Shown here in pieces: positions 16,200 through 26,600 of a stretch of DNA of 64,000 bases. Source of the DNA: JAHEZL01 sp964406465 (lineage in GTDB: Bacteria > Bacteroidota > Bacteroidia > Flavobacteriales_C > GCA-002722245); the NCBI GenBank assembly GCA_964406465.1, contig CAYORT010000002.1, positions 124,001 through 188,000 of the forward strand. The letters are read 5' to 3'. Both the position numbers and the translations under genes were made by a program. The stretch's first letter is position 1; the number at the start of each line of letters is the position of its first letter. The notes beneath the pieces are model-generated. The model searched no databases and was not told the origin of the DNA. It saw only the letters and a list, made by a program, of their open reading frames with translations.

Positions 16200-17384
16200 A
16201 TGAATAACCGTCAGCTCTTCCTTCAATACCAAGCACAAACGTCACCATTCCCCTTACAAATTGAAATTGAAAAAGCATTAGGCTGCACCATGTTCGCCGC
16301 CGATGGCAAGGAATATATTGATTTAATTTCGGGAATATCGGTAAGCAATGTAGGACATTGTCATCCTAAAGTAGTGAAAGCTATCAAGGAACAAGTTGAT
16401 AAGTACATGCATTTGATGGTTTACGGTGAAATTATTCAGGCGCCTCAAACCAAGTTAGCACAAAAAATAGCCTCACTTCTGCCCTCTTCTTTAAACAATA
16501 TTTACTTTGTTAATTCGGGCAGTGAAGCCATTGAAGGTGCAATAAAATTGTGCAAGAGGTATACAGGCAAAACTGAAGTTATTTCTTGTAAAAATGCTTA
16601 TCATGGAAGCACTACTGGTGCGCTAAGTATCATCGGCGATGAAAAATACAAAAACGCTTTTCGTCCGTTAATTCCTCTTACCCGTCAAATTAGGTACAAT
16701 AATTTTGAAGATATAAATATCATCAACGAAAACACTGCCGCAGTTTTTGTTGAACCCATTCAAGGAGAAGCCGGTATTCTTTTACCAGAGGAAAATTATC
16801 TAAAAACCTTACGTGAAAAATGCAATAAAACAGGAACACTTTTGGTTTTTGATGAGGTTCAAAGCGGATTTGGTAGAACGGGTAAAATGTTTGCTTTTGA
16901 ACACTACAATGTAATTCCCGATGTAATAGTTTGTGCGAAAGGCATGGGCGGCGGAATGCCAATCGGAGCCTTTATCAGCTCAAAGGAAATCATGAGCTGT
17001 TTGATGGAGAGTCCGATTTTAGGCCACATCACCACTTTTGGCGGACACCCAGTATCATGCGCATCAAGTTTAGCATGTATTGAGGTGATAGAAGAAGAAA
17101 GGTTATTGGATGATATTTTAGACAAAGAAGCACTTTTTAGAAAATTACTGGTTCACCCCAAAATAAAATCGATAAGAGGCAAAGGACTTTTTCTTGCGGT
17201 TGAATTTGAATCGAAAGATTTCAACTTTGCGGTGAATCATCAATGTTTGCAGAATGGTGTTTTTGTTGATTGGTTTTTGTTTAACGACCATTCGATGAGA
17301 ATTGCTCCACCGCTTACTATTGGTAAAACTGAAATAGAAATAGCTTGCGAGAAAATCTTACAAGCTATTTCAACAGTAAATTAA
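16200..17384 (+). CDS. Class III (ornithine/acetylornithine-type) PLP aminotransferase
   Basis: 394 residues from the ATG at 16200. An in-frame ATG at 16179 overlaps the previous gene. Class III aminotransferase motifs: IDLISGISVSNVGHCHPKV, IYFVNSGSEAIEGAIKLC (PLP phosphate binding), CKNAYHGSTTGALSI, VFDEVQSGFGRTGKMFAFEH and the Schiff-base lysine Lys247 in VCAKGMGGGMPIGAF. It transfers an amino group between an amino acid (or amine) and a keto acid in the cytosol. It belongs to the acetylornithine/ornithine aminotransferase group, but no arg or roc genes are nearby, so the exact substrate stays open. Confidence 0.88.
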   Translation: MNNRQLFLQYQAQTSPFPLQIEIEKALGCTMFAADGKEYIDLISGISVSNVGHCHPKVVKAIKEQVDKYMHLMVYGEIIQAPQTKLAQKIASLLPSSLNNIYFVNSGSEAIEGAIKLCKRYTGKTEVISCKNAYHGSTTGALSIIGDEKYKNAFRPLIPLTRQIRYNNFEDINIINENTAAVFVEPIQGEAGILLPEENYLKTLREKCNKTGTLLVFDEVQSGFGRTGKMFAFEHYNVIPDVIVCAKGMGGGMPIGAFISSKEIMSCLMESPILGHITTFGGHPVSCASSLACIEVIEEERLLDDILDKEALFRKLLVHPKIKSIRGKGLFLAVEFESKDFNFAVNHQCLQNGVFVDWFLFNDHSMRIAPPLTIGKTEIEIACEKILQAISTVN

Positions 17385-17405
17385 CCAAGATGCATTGCGC
17401 ACTAA

Positions 17406-18758
17406 CTAATTTACACCAAGTTTCGCAAAACAAGAATCACTTTGATTTTGCAATTTCACCAGATATAAGCCAGTACTTAATTGAAATTCTTCCATAGAGA
17501 GAGAATTTTCTCCTTTGAAAAGTGAGACCGTTTTTGAAGAAATTAATTTGCCGTCGGCAGCATACACAACAAAATTGTACTCTCCTTGATTTTCACAGTG
17601 TAAAAGAACTTGGGTAGCTGAGATAGTCTTCACAAATAATCTTGAATTCAACTCATTGTGTGCTTTTGTAGACGTCGAATAACTGCAATTGTTGATTTGA
17701 GTGTAGAGAGCATCGGCAATTTTACTTGCGCCATATTCACTTAAGTGAGTGGGATCGCCAGGTGCCAGCATTGATGCATCGGAGAAATCGGCCCCCACTA
17801 GCAAACAAATATTTGGATCGTTTTGCATTTTAGCAGTAACAACACTTTCCACCATATCGCGAAATTCTTGCAAAGTATAAGGGGCAGCACCACTTGCATC
17901 TGAACTAAAAAGAGGCGAAATACAAATGATTTTCGCGCTGGGCTGATACGCTCTAAGGCTGTCAAGTAATTTACCATATTCGGCTTGTTTAGAGGCCAAA
18001 GAGGCATTAACGTATTTCCAATCATTGAAACCGATTTTAACAGTGATGTAATCAACGTGTTTACCCTTGATATTTTTGGCAATTGCCCAACCAAGAGTTG
18101 CGCCTGCAACAGCAATATTGTGTAAATCCCAATCCATCTTTCTAGCCAATAAAAAAGGATATCCCTTTGCCGAAGAAACATATTGTCCGGTTCCATGGGT
18201 GATAGAATTACCTATAGCCACATAAACAGGTTTATTAAGAGGAGAAATGGCATCTAAAGAATACCCATCTTCGAGCTGCATGCCAACCAAATCAACGGCC
18301 CATAAATTTGGCAAAGTAAGCTCAAAGGTGTTGGAGGTTGCGGTATTTGGATTAATAACGGTGAAGGTAGTATCAGAGAAAGAGGCCTTTTCCACACCAT
18401 TTACAAAAATTGTAAATCCGTTGGTTGGCAGCGCACCAATGCTTCCTCCTCCAGCTCTTTTACTAAATTTAAAATCGATACTAGGACTAGCGGTTTTAAA
18501 ACGAATACGAACTCCCGTTTGCGTAATTACCCATTGATTGATCCATTGTCCGCCAATACCCGATTCCCAATCATTAATCATAGAACTTAAATGCCTATTG
18601 AACTGCACTTTATTGGCACTAATCACAGGATAATACACTCCGTCGTAGGAGATATTAGGATCATCTAGGGAGAGATTAACCTTAGCAGCTAGATTGCCCG
18701 CAAATAATAACATAGAGGTTAAAACAATTCTTTTTAGTAGTAGTTTAATTTTTTTCAT
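17406..18758 (-). CDS. Exported SGNH/GDSL hydrolase, likely with T9SS tail
   Basis: 450 residues with a signal peptide (cleavage near residue 25). Residues 35-170 form a beta-sandwich-like N-terminal domain. The SGNH hydrolase domain follows: AIGNSITHGTG with nucleophile Ser185 (block I reads GNS rather than GDS), VKIGFNDW (block III Asn), and GDPTHLSEYG (Asp/His of the triad). The last ~75 residues (from VKTISATQVLLHC) resemble a diverged type A T9SS sorting domain. A carbohydrate-esterase role is likely from the domain order. It is downstream of, and on the same strand as, the AraC-type regulator at 18897, which sits between it and the CE2-like esterase at 20156. Confidence 0.8.
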   Translation of the reverse strand: MKKIKLLLKRIVLTSMLLFAGNLAAKVNLSLDDPNISYDGVYYPVISANKVQFNRHLSSMINDWESGIGGQWINQWVITQTGVRIRFKTASPSIDFKFSKRAGGGSIGALPTNGFTIFVNGVEKASFSDTTFTVINPNTATSNTFELTLPNLWAVDLVGMQLEDGYSLDAISPLNKPVYVAIGNSITHGTGQYVSSAKGYPFLLARKMDWDLHNIAVAGATLGWAIAKNIKGKHVDYITVKIGFNDWKYVNASLASKQAEYGKLLDSLRAYQPSAKIICISPLFSSDASGAAPYTLQEFRDMVESVVTAKMQNDPNICLLVGADFSDASMLAPGDPTHLSEYGASKIADALYTQINNCSYSTSTKAHNELNSRLFVKTISATQVLLHCENQGEYNFVVYAADGKLISSKTVSLFKGENSLSMEEFQLSTGLYLVKLQNQSDSCFAKLGVN

Positions 18759-18896
18759 GGCTAACAGTTTTTAGTTTCTTTGGCCAAGTTAAGGGCGGGT
18801 AACAAAATTGAATTTGTTTAAAAAGAGAAGCACTTGACTTTCTTGTAAAAGCCTTGAAAAAACAAGAAAGCAAAGGTGAAAAACAGAAAATGCAAA

Positions 18897-19985
18897 TTAT
18901 TTTTCTTTGCGGTATTGCTTCGGGCTCACCCCTATTTCATTTTTGAAAACCCTGTTGAAGTGAGAAATGTTATTGTACCCCGATCGATAAGCACAATCGG
19001 AAATAGGCAAATCGGTTTCTTTGAGCAATCTTTTAACCTCTGCCAATCTTATTTGATTGAGGTAATTTTTAAATGAAGTTTGCAAATTATCCTTCAGTAA
19101 GGAACCTATTTCACGAGCAGAGATTCCTAATTCTCGCTGCATATCTTCTTGATCCAGATCGGGATTAGTATAGTTCACAGCAATATATTGCATCACTTTA
19201 TCGAGTTTGGTGACGGCGGCATCTGAAACATCATTGGCTACATAAGGAACAAAAACTTGTTTCTTCTGCTTCATGAAGTAGTATACAAACAAAGAGGAGT
19301 AAAGCAATACAAGTAAAAGAGCAATAGATATATAATACTTAGTATTGTTATTGTAAAATTCCAAATTCGCTACTTCAATTTCATCTTCACCGCCTGCTCC
19401 AAGTAGCTGGCAAGAACCAATAATTAAAAAGTTTGCTCGAGTAAAATCAATATTTTTAAAATCTTCGGGACTCTTATGATGGGTACGATACCACCAACTT
19501 TGTTCCTTAAAATCGGCAAGGGAAATCTCGTAATCACCCTCACCAACATAATCGACTAACGCAGTATAGGGGACATACTGAAACTCTTTTTGCTTAGCAC
19601 TAAACCCCTCATAATCAAAGGTAATAGTGATTGGAATACGCTTAGCTTTCTTTGATTTAACATGCACGAGTACCGAATTATACACGCTCACATCAAAAAA
19701 CGGAGGCAATGAGTCCTTCTTTGAGAAAAATACCCCTGTAAAAGGTTCTTCAAGCTTATTGCTCAATTGATACGTGAGTCGCATTGTACCTTTTTCGTCC
19801 ATCGTAACAATCGATTTACTAAAACCAGAATCCAATGACTCACGAAAAGTTTTGAAGTTAAATGGAGAGTTAGCCGAGTAGGGCAAAACAGAAAATGAAC
19901 TAAAATTCAAACTAAAAAAAGCCAAAATAAGTACAAGCAAAGTAGTACCGAAGGCAATCCAAAGTAATTTAGTTTTTAGAAGCAT
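18897..19985 (-). CDS. Membrane-bound AraC-family transcriptional regulator
   Basis: 362 residues. It has a TM helix at about 8-28, an extracytoplasmic beta-rich domain (about 30-210, with sandwich-like strands such as RIPITITFDYEGF), and a second TM at about 216-236 (ISIALLLVLLYSSLFVYYF). The C-terminal AraC DNA-binding domain (about 260-362) carries two helix-turn-helix motifs; the second is ISDCAYRSGYNNISHFNRVF followed by KNEIGVSPKQYRK. It looks like a one-component sensor that binds a ligand outside the inner membrane and acts on DNA inside. It is divergent from the CE2-like esterase and 138 nt upstream of the SGNH hydrolase, so it probably controls both. Confidence 0.85.
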   Translation of the reverse strand: MLLKTKLLWIAFGTTLLVLILAFFSLNFSSFSVLPYSANSPFNFKTFRESLDSGFSKSIVTMDEKGTMRLTYQLSNKLEEPFTGVFFSKKDSLPPFFDVSVYNSVLVHVKSKKAKRIPITITFDYEGFSAKQKEFQYVPYTALVDYVGEGDYEISLADFKEQSWWYRTHHKSPEDFKNIDFTRANFLIIGSCQLLGAGGEDEIEVANLEFYNNNTKYYISIALLLVLLYSSLFVYYFMKQKKQVFVPYVANDVSDAAVTKLDKVMQYIAVNYTNPDLDQEDMQRELGISAREIGSLLKDNLQTSFKNYLNQIRLAEVKRLLKETDLPISDCAYRSGYNNISHFNRVFKNEIGVSPKQYRKEK

Positions 19986-20123
19986 TTTCGAAAATTAATT
20001 AAAGAAGTTCAAACTAGCACCATAAACACTTTGCATTTTATGAAATCGACTTTGCATTTTTGTATTTTTCAATGTATACAAGGGTTTTGCGATTAAAACA
20101 AATTAAAGAAAAAGATTGTGATT

Positions 20124-20131
20124 TAATTTTG
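20124..20131 (+). promoter_or_regulatory. Candidate -7 promoter element for the CE2-like esterase
   Basis: TAATTTTG matches TAnnTTTG, 24 nt before the ATG at 20156. It lies inside the longer reading frame that begins at 20060 and so argues for the 20156 start. No clear -33 box, which would suit an activator-dependent promoter. Confidence 0.45.
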
Positions 20132-20155
20132 AGAAATAACCAACACCCACTTTTT

Positions 20156-21592
20156 ATGAAAAGAAAATTAACACTATTAGTCGGAGTAGCTGCCATATTA
20201 ACATTCAATTTAATATGTGCACAAACGCCAGGCATAACAGCCGACGATTCAAAAATTCAATACACAGGAAGAATTGATTTTAGCAATCCCCTGCAACCCA
20301 AATACATTTATCCTGGAGTAAGCATCAAAGCAAAGTTCAATGGAACAGGTATTTCTGCCACTATTCATGATTATGGCGCAGGAGGCTCAGGCACCACCAA
20401 CTACTATAAAGTATTTATCGACGAAGTAATTGTAACAGAACAACTTAAAATGTTAAGCGGAGAAAACACCTACACCTTAGCAAGCAATCTTAGCGCTGGT
20501 GACCACACGGTTGAGCTAATGAAAATTACCGAAGGGGCTGCAGGCAAAAGTTCATTTAAAGGATTTACGGTAGTAGGTGGAAATCAAGCACTTATCGATC
20601 TACCAGCAAAGCCAAATAAGAAAATCGAATTCATTGGAGATTCTTGGACATGTGGATTTGGAAACTTATCTCAATATTCTACTGGTGGCGCTTCAATGGC
20701 AAATGGCAACTTCGTTTCAGTTAATGAAGACAATTACTACGCTTGGGGTCCAATCACTGCAAGAGCACTTGGCGCAGAATACCACGTTACAGCTACTTCG
20801 GGAAGAGGCTTATATAGAAACAACACAGGTTCTACCAACAATACCATTCCGAAGAATTACGACAACACCTTGGAAGATGATGGAAGCGTAGCTTACGACC
20901 ACACTACTTTTCATCCCGATGTAGTGGTGATTCATTTAGGCACCAACGACATGGCTCAAGAAGAAGGGGGCTCACAATTCGCCTTAGATGATGTGGCATT
21001 TACCAATACTTATATTGCTTTCATTAACAAGATCAAGGCTTATCACCCATGTGTTAATGTAATCATTTGCTTTGGTAATTCTAAATCAGATTCATGGCCA
21101 ACATGGACCCATCAGCTCACTCGACTAAGAAATATCGCCAACAATGTAATTGCTCAATTTCCCAATGGCAATGTTACTTCTTTAGAACTACCATACACGG
21201 CAGAAAAATGGACTGGAAATCCGGCCGACGACTGTGGCTATGGAGACGCTTGGCACCCATCAAAATGCTCGCATGAAGAAATGAGTGCCAAATTGGTTCA
21301 AAAGATAAATGCAATGAATGTTAATTGGGGCGAAACAGGTTGTGGAACAACCATCAATGAAAGTGTTGAAACCAAAAAATCGCTGAATGTTTATCCCAAT
21401 CCGGCACATAACAACATTATCATTAGCAATTTACCAATGGGATCGAATTACAAAATAGTAAATGCTTTAGGACAAACAGTTTTAGAAAGCAATCAAAACA
21501 ACTGTTCCATCGAAAACTTAACCAGCGGCTTGTATTATATCTTAATAAACAATGACAGTTCTGTTGCTGCAACCTCATTCATTAAGAATTAA
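20156..21592 (+). CDS. CE2-type acetyl-esterase (SGNH) with T9SS tail
   Basis: 478 residues from the ATG at 20156, which begins a proper signal peptide (MKRKLTLLVGVAAILTFNLICAQ). Residues 30-145 are a jelly-roll domain and 155-395 an SGNH domain, the order known from carbohydrate esterase family 2. Catalytic features are GDSWTCGFGN with Ser163, VIHLGTNDMAQ, and Asp364-Ala-Trp-His367. The C-terminus (LNVYPNPAHNNIIISNL to SFIKN) is a type A T9SS sorting domain. It probably deacetylates plant or microbial polysaccharides outside the cell. It is divergent from the AraC regulator and ends at a hairpin terminator. Confidence 0.85.
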   Translation: MKRKLTLLVGVAAILTFNLICAQTPGITADDSKIQYTGRIDFSNPLQPKYIYPGVSIKAKFNGTGISATIHDYGAGGSGTTNYYKVFIDEVIVTEQLKMLSGENTYTLASNLSAGDHTVELMKITEGAAGKSSFKGFTVVGGNQALIDLPAKPNKKIEFIGDSWTCGFGNLSQYSTGGASMANGNFVSVNEDNYYAWGPITARALGAEYHVTATSGRGLYRNNTGSTNNTIPKNYDNTLEDDGSVAYDHTTFHPDVVVIHLGTNDMAQEEGGSQFALDDVAFTNTYIAFINKIKAYHPCVNVIICFGNSKSDSWPTWTHQLTRLRNIANNVIAQFPNGNVTSLELPYTAEKWTGNPADDCGYGDAWHPSKCSHEEMSAKLVQKINAMNVNWGETGCGTTINESVETKKSLNVYPNPAHNNIIISNLPMGSNYKIVNALGQTVLESNQNNCSIENLTSGLYYILINNDSSVAATSFIKN

Positions 21593-21610
21593 ATTTAAAA
21601 GAAGTGAAGG

Positions 21611-21643
21611 AAAGCAAGTCGAGAAATTGACTTGCTTTTTTTT
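21611..21643 (+). terminator. Rho-independent terminator of the CE2-like gene
   Basis: Stem AAAGCAAGTC / GACTTGCTTT (21611-21620 with 21629-21638), loop GAGAAATT, then a run of T residues. Confidence 0.82.
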
Positions 21644-22215
21644 ACACCTTTGACACTTTAACCAACCAATTGAACAACCTTTTATTTTGTGCCAATCGAG
21701 CAAAAGCATTGATCAATCGAGGAGATTTATTTACCAATTTTAAGATATATTGGCTACGTTTTAAAAAGGATCAATTAATGATGCTGCATCATCGACTAGC
21801 AATACCCTTTCAGCAGACACTTGTCTCTTGCCATCAAACATAGGTAAACCGAAACCTCTCACCTCATATAGGAACCTTATATTCTTAAACCCATTTCTAA
21901 TTAAAGGCTCTTCTTCAATAATTTTTAAAAGTGTCTCTCTTAAATTCACTTCTTTTTTATTGGTGCCATCACTCTTAAACTGCAAGCCGAAGCCCATATT
22001 AACAGCTCCATTTGCAAGAGTGAAAATCCACAAATAGCCTGACAATTAATTCTTTGAATAATCAAACTCATTTGTTGCTGACTCTAAGCCTTGAACATTT
22101 TAGGCATACAATATAGCTGCACCACAAGTTTATTTCTTTGCCTACGAAGGCCTAATGCTTATGAACATATCGCTGGCCCAACACCAATAATTGCAACATC
22201 ATATAATTCTTTCAT
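21642..22215 (-). pseudogene. Decayed geranylgeranyl-reductase-family gene
   Basis: Three pieces of one FAD-dependent reductase lie in order on the minus strand. At 22215 is an intact-looking start MKELYDVAIIGVGPA (Rossmann FAD motif). At 22045-21772 is the central part with GYLWIFTLANGAVNMGFGLQ, VRGFGLPMFDGKRQ and LLVDDAASLIDPF. From about 21765 to 21642 there is a C-terminal piece containing QYILKLVNKSPRLINAF. Stops and deletions separate them: most of the FAD domain after residue 15 is missing, and the segment after IDPF (normally SGEGIGNA) is gone. The family reduces prenyl double bonds of isoprenoid lipids. This copy cannot make an active enzyme. Confidence 0.8.
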
Positions 22216-22260
22216 TCGATTCAAAAGCTTCTAAATTGCGCATTTTTTTTATATTGAGGG

Positions 22261-23484
22261 ATGATAAAAAAACTACTACTACCATTTTTACTTTTATTAT
22301 TTATCTTCAATAGCCAAGCGCAATCATTTAGAAAAACAGGTTATTTTCCAGATTATCGATGGAACAATATTTCTGCAATAGATTTTAGTAAACTCACACA
22401 TGTCTTTGTAGCTTTTGTGAATCCCGATAGCAATGGTACAATTAGCTTCTCGCAAAACATGAACACTTTGGTTAATGCTGCGCATGCTGTTGGCTGTAAA
22501 GTGATACCATCTTATGGTGGCGGAGGTGATTACAGTTGGGGAGCCGACACAGCCATTTACAAAAAATTGATGAATCAAAATCACCGCACTGCTTTTATTC
22601 ATGCTATGATGGATTTTACTCGGCTTTATCAGTTGGATGGCATCGACTTAGACATTGAAGGATATGGAATACAATTACAAGATTACAATGCCTTTGCTCA
22701 GGAAACAGCCGACAGTGTTCACGCCGCCGGATTAGAATTAACGGCTGCATTGGCTATTGGTTGGAACAATGCTTACGCGAATGCAGTTAGCGATGCAACG
22801 CTGCATCAAATGGATTTTATTACCACCATGTCATATGGCGGCGTTGGAAGCTGGAATTACAACAATCCTACAGATCAATTTGCATACATTGATTTTACAA
22901 ACGATATCGACTATTGGTTAGGCAGAGGGTTAACAAAAGATCAGGTAGTGGGAGGTTTGGCATTTTATGGGGCAGAATTCCCTATGACACCTCAAAATAC
23001 GTATTGGCAATTTAGTCCAACACTTTGCTCCATTTACACCAATACCGCCTTAAGCGCACAAGACCCAATGCACAACGACTGGGTAACCGCGGTGAATCAG
23101 CATCAAGTGAGCTACAATGGCCTTCCTACTTTTAAGAAAAAAATAGAGTATGCGGTTAGTAATGCCAGCGGCTACATGGTTTGGGAGCTGGGTGGAGATT
23201 GCTTTAATAGTAATATCAGCATTCTCGACTCCTTAAACTTTTATATATCGGAGGCGCTTAATGTAAAAGAAATAAAACAGTTAACACTTGAACTTTACCC
23301 AAATCCGTGCAACAATGAAATTTGGGTCTCTCAATTTAACAATGAAGATGTATGGGAAATATATAATGCCTTGGGCGATAGACTATGGTTTGGAAATGGA
23401 AAAAGAATAGAAACTTTAAACTTAAATTCGGGATTCTACCTTATTAAAAGTACTAAAGGAATAGCGCATTTCATCAAGCTATGA
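22261..23484 (+). CDS. GH18 chitinase-like glycosidase with T9SS tail
   Basis: 407 residues with a signal peptide (MIKKLLLPFLLLLFIFNSQAQ). It is a GH18 TIM barrel: GYFPDYRWNNI at strand 1, VIPSYGGGGDYSWG (SxGG motif), and DGIDLDIEG, where Asp126, Asp129, Asp131 and Glu133 form the DxxDxDxE active site with Glu133 as the acid. MDFITTMSYGG and YMVWELGGD (Trp of the subsite floor) follow. The last ~80 residues (LTLELYPNPCNNEIWV to HFIKL) are a type A T9SS sorting domain. All catalytic residues are present, so it should hydrolyse chitin or related GlcNAc polymers outside the cell. Confidence 0.92.
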   Translation: MIKKLLLPFLLLLFIFNSQAQSFRKTGYFPDYRWNNISAIDFSKLTHVFVAFVNPDSNGTISFSQNMNTLVNAAHAVGCKVIPSYGGGGDYSWGADTAIYKKLMNQNHRTAFIHAMMDFTRLYQLDGIDLDIEGYGIQLQDYNAFAQETADSVHAAGLELTAALAIGWNNAYANAVSDATLHQMDFITTMSYGGVGSWNYNNPTDQFAYIDFTNDIDYWLGRGLTKDQVVGGLAFYGAEFPMTPQNTYWQFSPTLCSIYTNTALSAQDPMHNDWVTAVNQHQVSYNGLPTFKKKIEYAVSNASGYMVWELGGDCFNSNISILDSLNFYISEALNVKEIKQLTLELYPNPCNNEIWVSQFNNEDVWEIYNALGDRLWFGNGKRIETLNLNSGFYLIKSTKGIAHFIKL

Positions 23485-23629
23485 AAGCAGCAATCATTTA
23501 AAAACCTTACAAATCGGCCAATGGCCTTAGGAAAAATTACTGCACGATTTTTGTGACAATCAAAGCAGAATTTAAGAAATCTTTTTAGGGTTTTGCAGAA
23601 TTCAATAAATCATTGAAGAACAATTAATT

Positions 23630-23637
23630 TAAATTTG
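23630..23637 (+). promoter_or_regulatory. Candidate -7 promoter element
   Basis: TAAATTTG fits TAnnTTTG, 18 nt before the ATG at 23656. A TTG lies 14 nt upstream, which is closer than normal spacing. Confidence 0.4.
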
Positions 23638-23655
23638 CTGCGCTTAACTAAATAA

Positions 23656-26600
23656 ATGCCTGCAATAACTAAATATATTCTATCCATTATTACTGCATTC
23701 TTAATTGCGTTTGGATCATTTGCAAATAGCCCATTCCCAAACAATTCTAATGCAAGATTTATTCAAAACCAAGGCCAATGGCCAGCACAAGTTTTGTTTG
23801 GAGTTAAATTAGGTTATGGAATGGTGTTTATAGAAAAGCACGCAATCACCTTTAAAGTTTATGATGCTTTGCGCGCCCATCAGAATTACGAATACGCGCA
23901 CGGAGAAGGAGAACAACCGAGTGAAAAAATAAAAGCGCACGCTTTCAAAATCAATTTCAACAATAACGCAGAACCAGAAGCAGAAGGCCTTTATCCTTTT
24001 GCCGACTACATGAACTATTTCATAGGCGACGATAGCAGCAAATGGGCGTCGAAAGTGGCAATTTTCAAAGAAGTTTATTTACGCAATTATTATGAGGGAA
24101 TAGATCTACATTTTTATGAAAGTAATGGGCATTTAAAATACGATATAGTTGTGCAGCCCCAGTCCGACCCATCGCAAATATCCTTTCAATTGGATGGAAT
24201 AGAAAGCAGTATCAACAATGGAAATCTGCTTCTACACTCGTCCATTGGAGATTTCATACATGAAGCACCATTTAGCTATCAAATAAATGAGAATTCAAAA
24301 AGAGAAATAGCCAATAAATACTTTAAAAACGAGAACAATCAGTACTCCTTTAAAATTGATAATTACAACCACAATCAAAAATTAATTATTGACCCGGTGA
24401 TTGTGTTTGCTTCCTTTACCGGATCTGTTGCCGACAACAGAGGATTTTGCGCTACATATGATAAGTCGGGACACCTCTACATCGCGGGAATCGCCTATGG
24501 CTCAGGATATATCACAACTATAGGAGCTTACAACATTGGATACAATGGAGGAATCGACGATGTTGTTATTAGTAAATTCTCCTCAGACGGCAGCACCTTT
24601 CTATACTCTACACATTTAGGCGGCACTGGCTGCGAGCAACCTCACTCTTTGGTAGTTGATCAGCAAGATCAATTAAGCATCTTTGGCACCACAGGATCTA
24701 CCAATTTTCCAACCACTCCGCAAGCTTTCGATAAAAGTTTTAATGGTGGGGCTTACTTAAATTTAAATTACTACTTAGAATTTCCCGATGGTGTAGACAT
24801 TTTCGTTACTAAATTTAACTCTTCTGGTTCAGCCTTAGTTGGCTCTACATTTATAGGTGGAACATATAACGACGGATTAAACGATGAAACTTTCGCCAAT
24901 GGAATGTCTTATAATTATGGCGATTGGTTTAGAGGTGAAATCATAAATGACAACAATGGCAATGCAATCGTTGTTACTTCTACCACATCAAACAACTTTC
25001 CTTTGGCTGGTGCATTTCAAAAAAAATATGCTGGAGGTATGCATGATGGTATAGTATTTAAATTAAACAACAATTTATCAAGTTTAATATTTAGTTCATA
25101 TTTGGGCGGGTACGACAACGATGCTGCTTATTCTGTGCAGATTGATAAGAATAATGATTTGTACATAACAGGTGGAACAAAAAGTTCAAACTTCCCCACT
25201 ACTCCTGGTGTTTTAAATGCAAGTATAAAGGGTGGTGTAGATGGTTTCATTACTCATATTTCAGCATCTGGAAATCAAATAATTGCTTCTACTTTTATGG
25301 GCACCAGTGCCTTCGACCAAACCTATTTTATTCAATTAGACAACAGTAACAATGTTTACGTTTTAGGACAAACACGAGGCATATACCCCATTACAGCGGG
25401 AACTTACAACAACCCCAACACTAAGCATTTTATTCATAAATTAGACAATTCTTTAAGCACAACCATATTTTCTTCCACTTTTGGCTCAAACACAACATTA
25501 ATGCAAATGTCGCCTACTGCATTTTTAGTGAGTGACTGCGAAGATATCTATGTATCTGGATGGGGAGGAAAGACAAACATTGATGTTCAAACAGCAAACT
25601 ACCCGAACGTGGGAACATTATTTGGAAGCATGCATGGAATGCCAATTAGTGCCGATGCTTTTCAATCTACAACTGATGGAAATGATTTCTATTTTGCTGT
25701 ATTCAGCAAGAATATGCAATCTCTTAAATACGGAACCTTTTTGGGTGGAAGTTCTGTGAGCGAACATGTAGATGGCGGCACTAGCAGGTTTGATAAGAAA
25801 GGAAATATTTACCAAGCGGTTTGCGGTGGATGTTACGGATCTTCTGACTTCCCAGTGACAAGTGGGGTTTGGTCGCCTACGAACAAATCTACCAACCAAG
25901 CAAAATGCAACGAAGTTGGCATTAAATTTTCTGCTTCTAAATTAAGTGCATCTATTGGAGGATTGGCCGACTCAGTATTATGTCAAAATGAAAAAACGCA
26001 CTTCATCAACAAAAGCGATGGCGCCACTTCTTATCTTTGGCAATTCGGCAATGGCGATGCTAGCAATGAAACTAATCCGTTCTACACCTATAACAAAGCA
26101 GGTAACTACAAAATAACTTTAATAGCAATGAATCCAACGGGATGTCCGCCTGCCGACACCACCTACATTAATATTAAAGTAGTACCTCCTCTTACCATTA
26201 GCGCTAGCAGCGATTCTGTTTGTCCGGGAAAAAGTGCAATTATCACTGCAAGCGGCGCTAATCAATATCAATGGAGTCCGGCATCCACCCTTAACAAAAG
26301 TACAGGAGCAATTGTAGTTGCTACACCAACGCAAAACACCACATATATAGTTAATTCTGATAGCCACTGTGCTGATGACACAGCTGCAATTACTATCAAA
26401 ATAGCATCAACAAAGCATTATATAAGTGCCAATGATTCTGTTTGTCAGCAAAGCTCTTATCAGGTGCAAGCTGGACCGGGCAGTAATTTCGATTGGAGTC
26501 CGCAAAACCTTTTCAATAATTTTCAAATATGCAATCCAACCCTTAAATTAAATAATTCAACAACCCTTAAAGTTTCGTTTTACAATGATTTCGGATGCTT

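Noticed and set aside
17798..18196. 132-codon minus-strand frame overlapping the SGNH hydrolase in another frame
   Set aside because: The main frame contains the catalytic motifs and signal peptide; this one has none.
18247..18537. 96-codon plus-strand frame inside the SGNH hydrolase gene
   Set aside because: Shadow of a clearly coding gene with catalytic motifs on the other strand.
20060..20155. 32-codon N-terminal extension of the CE2-like esterase
   Set aside because: It has no signal peptide, contains a -7 promoter element, and precedes a perfect signal peptide at 20156.
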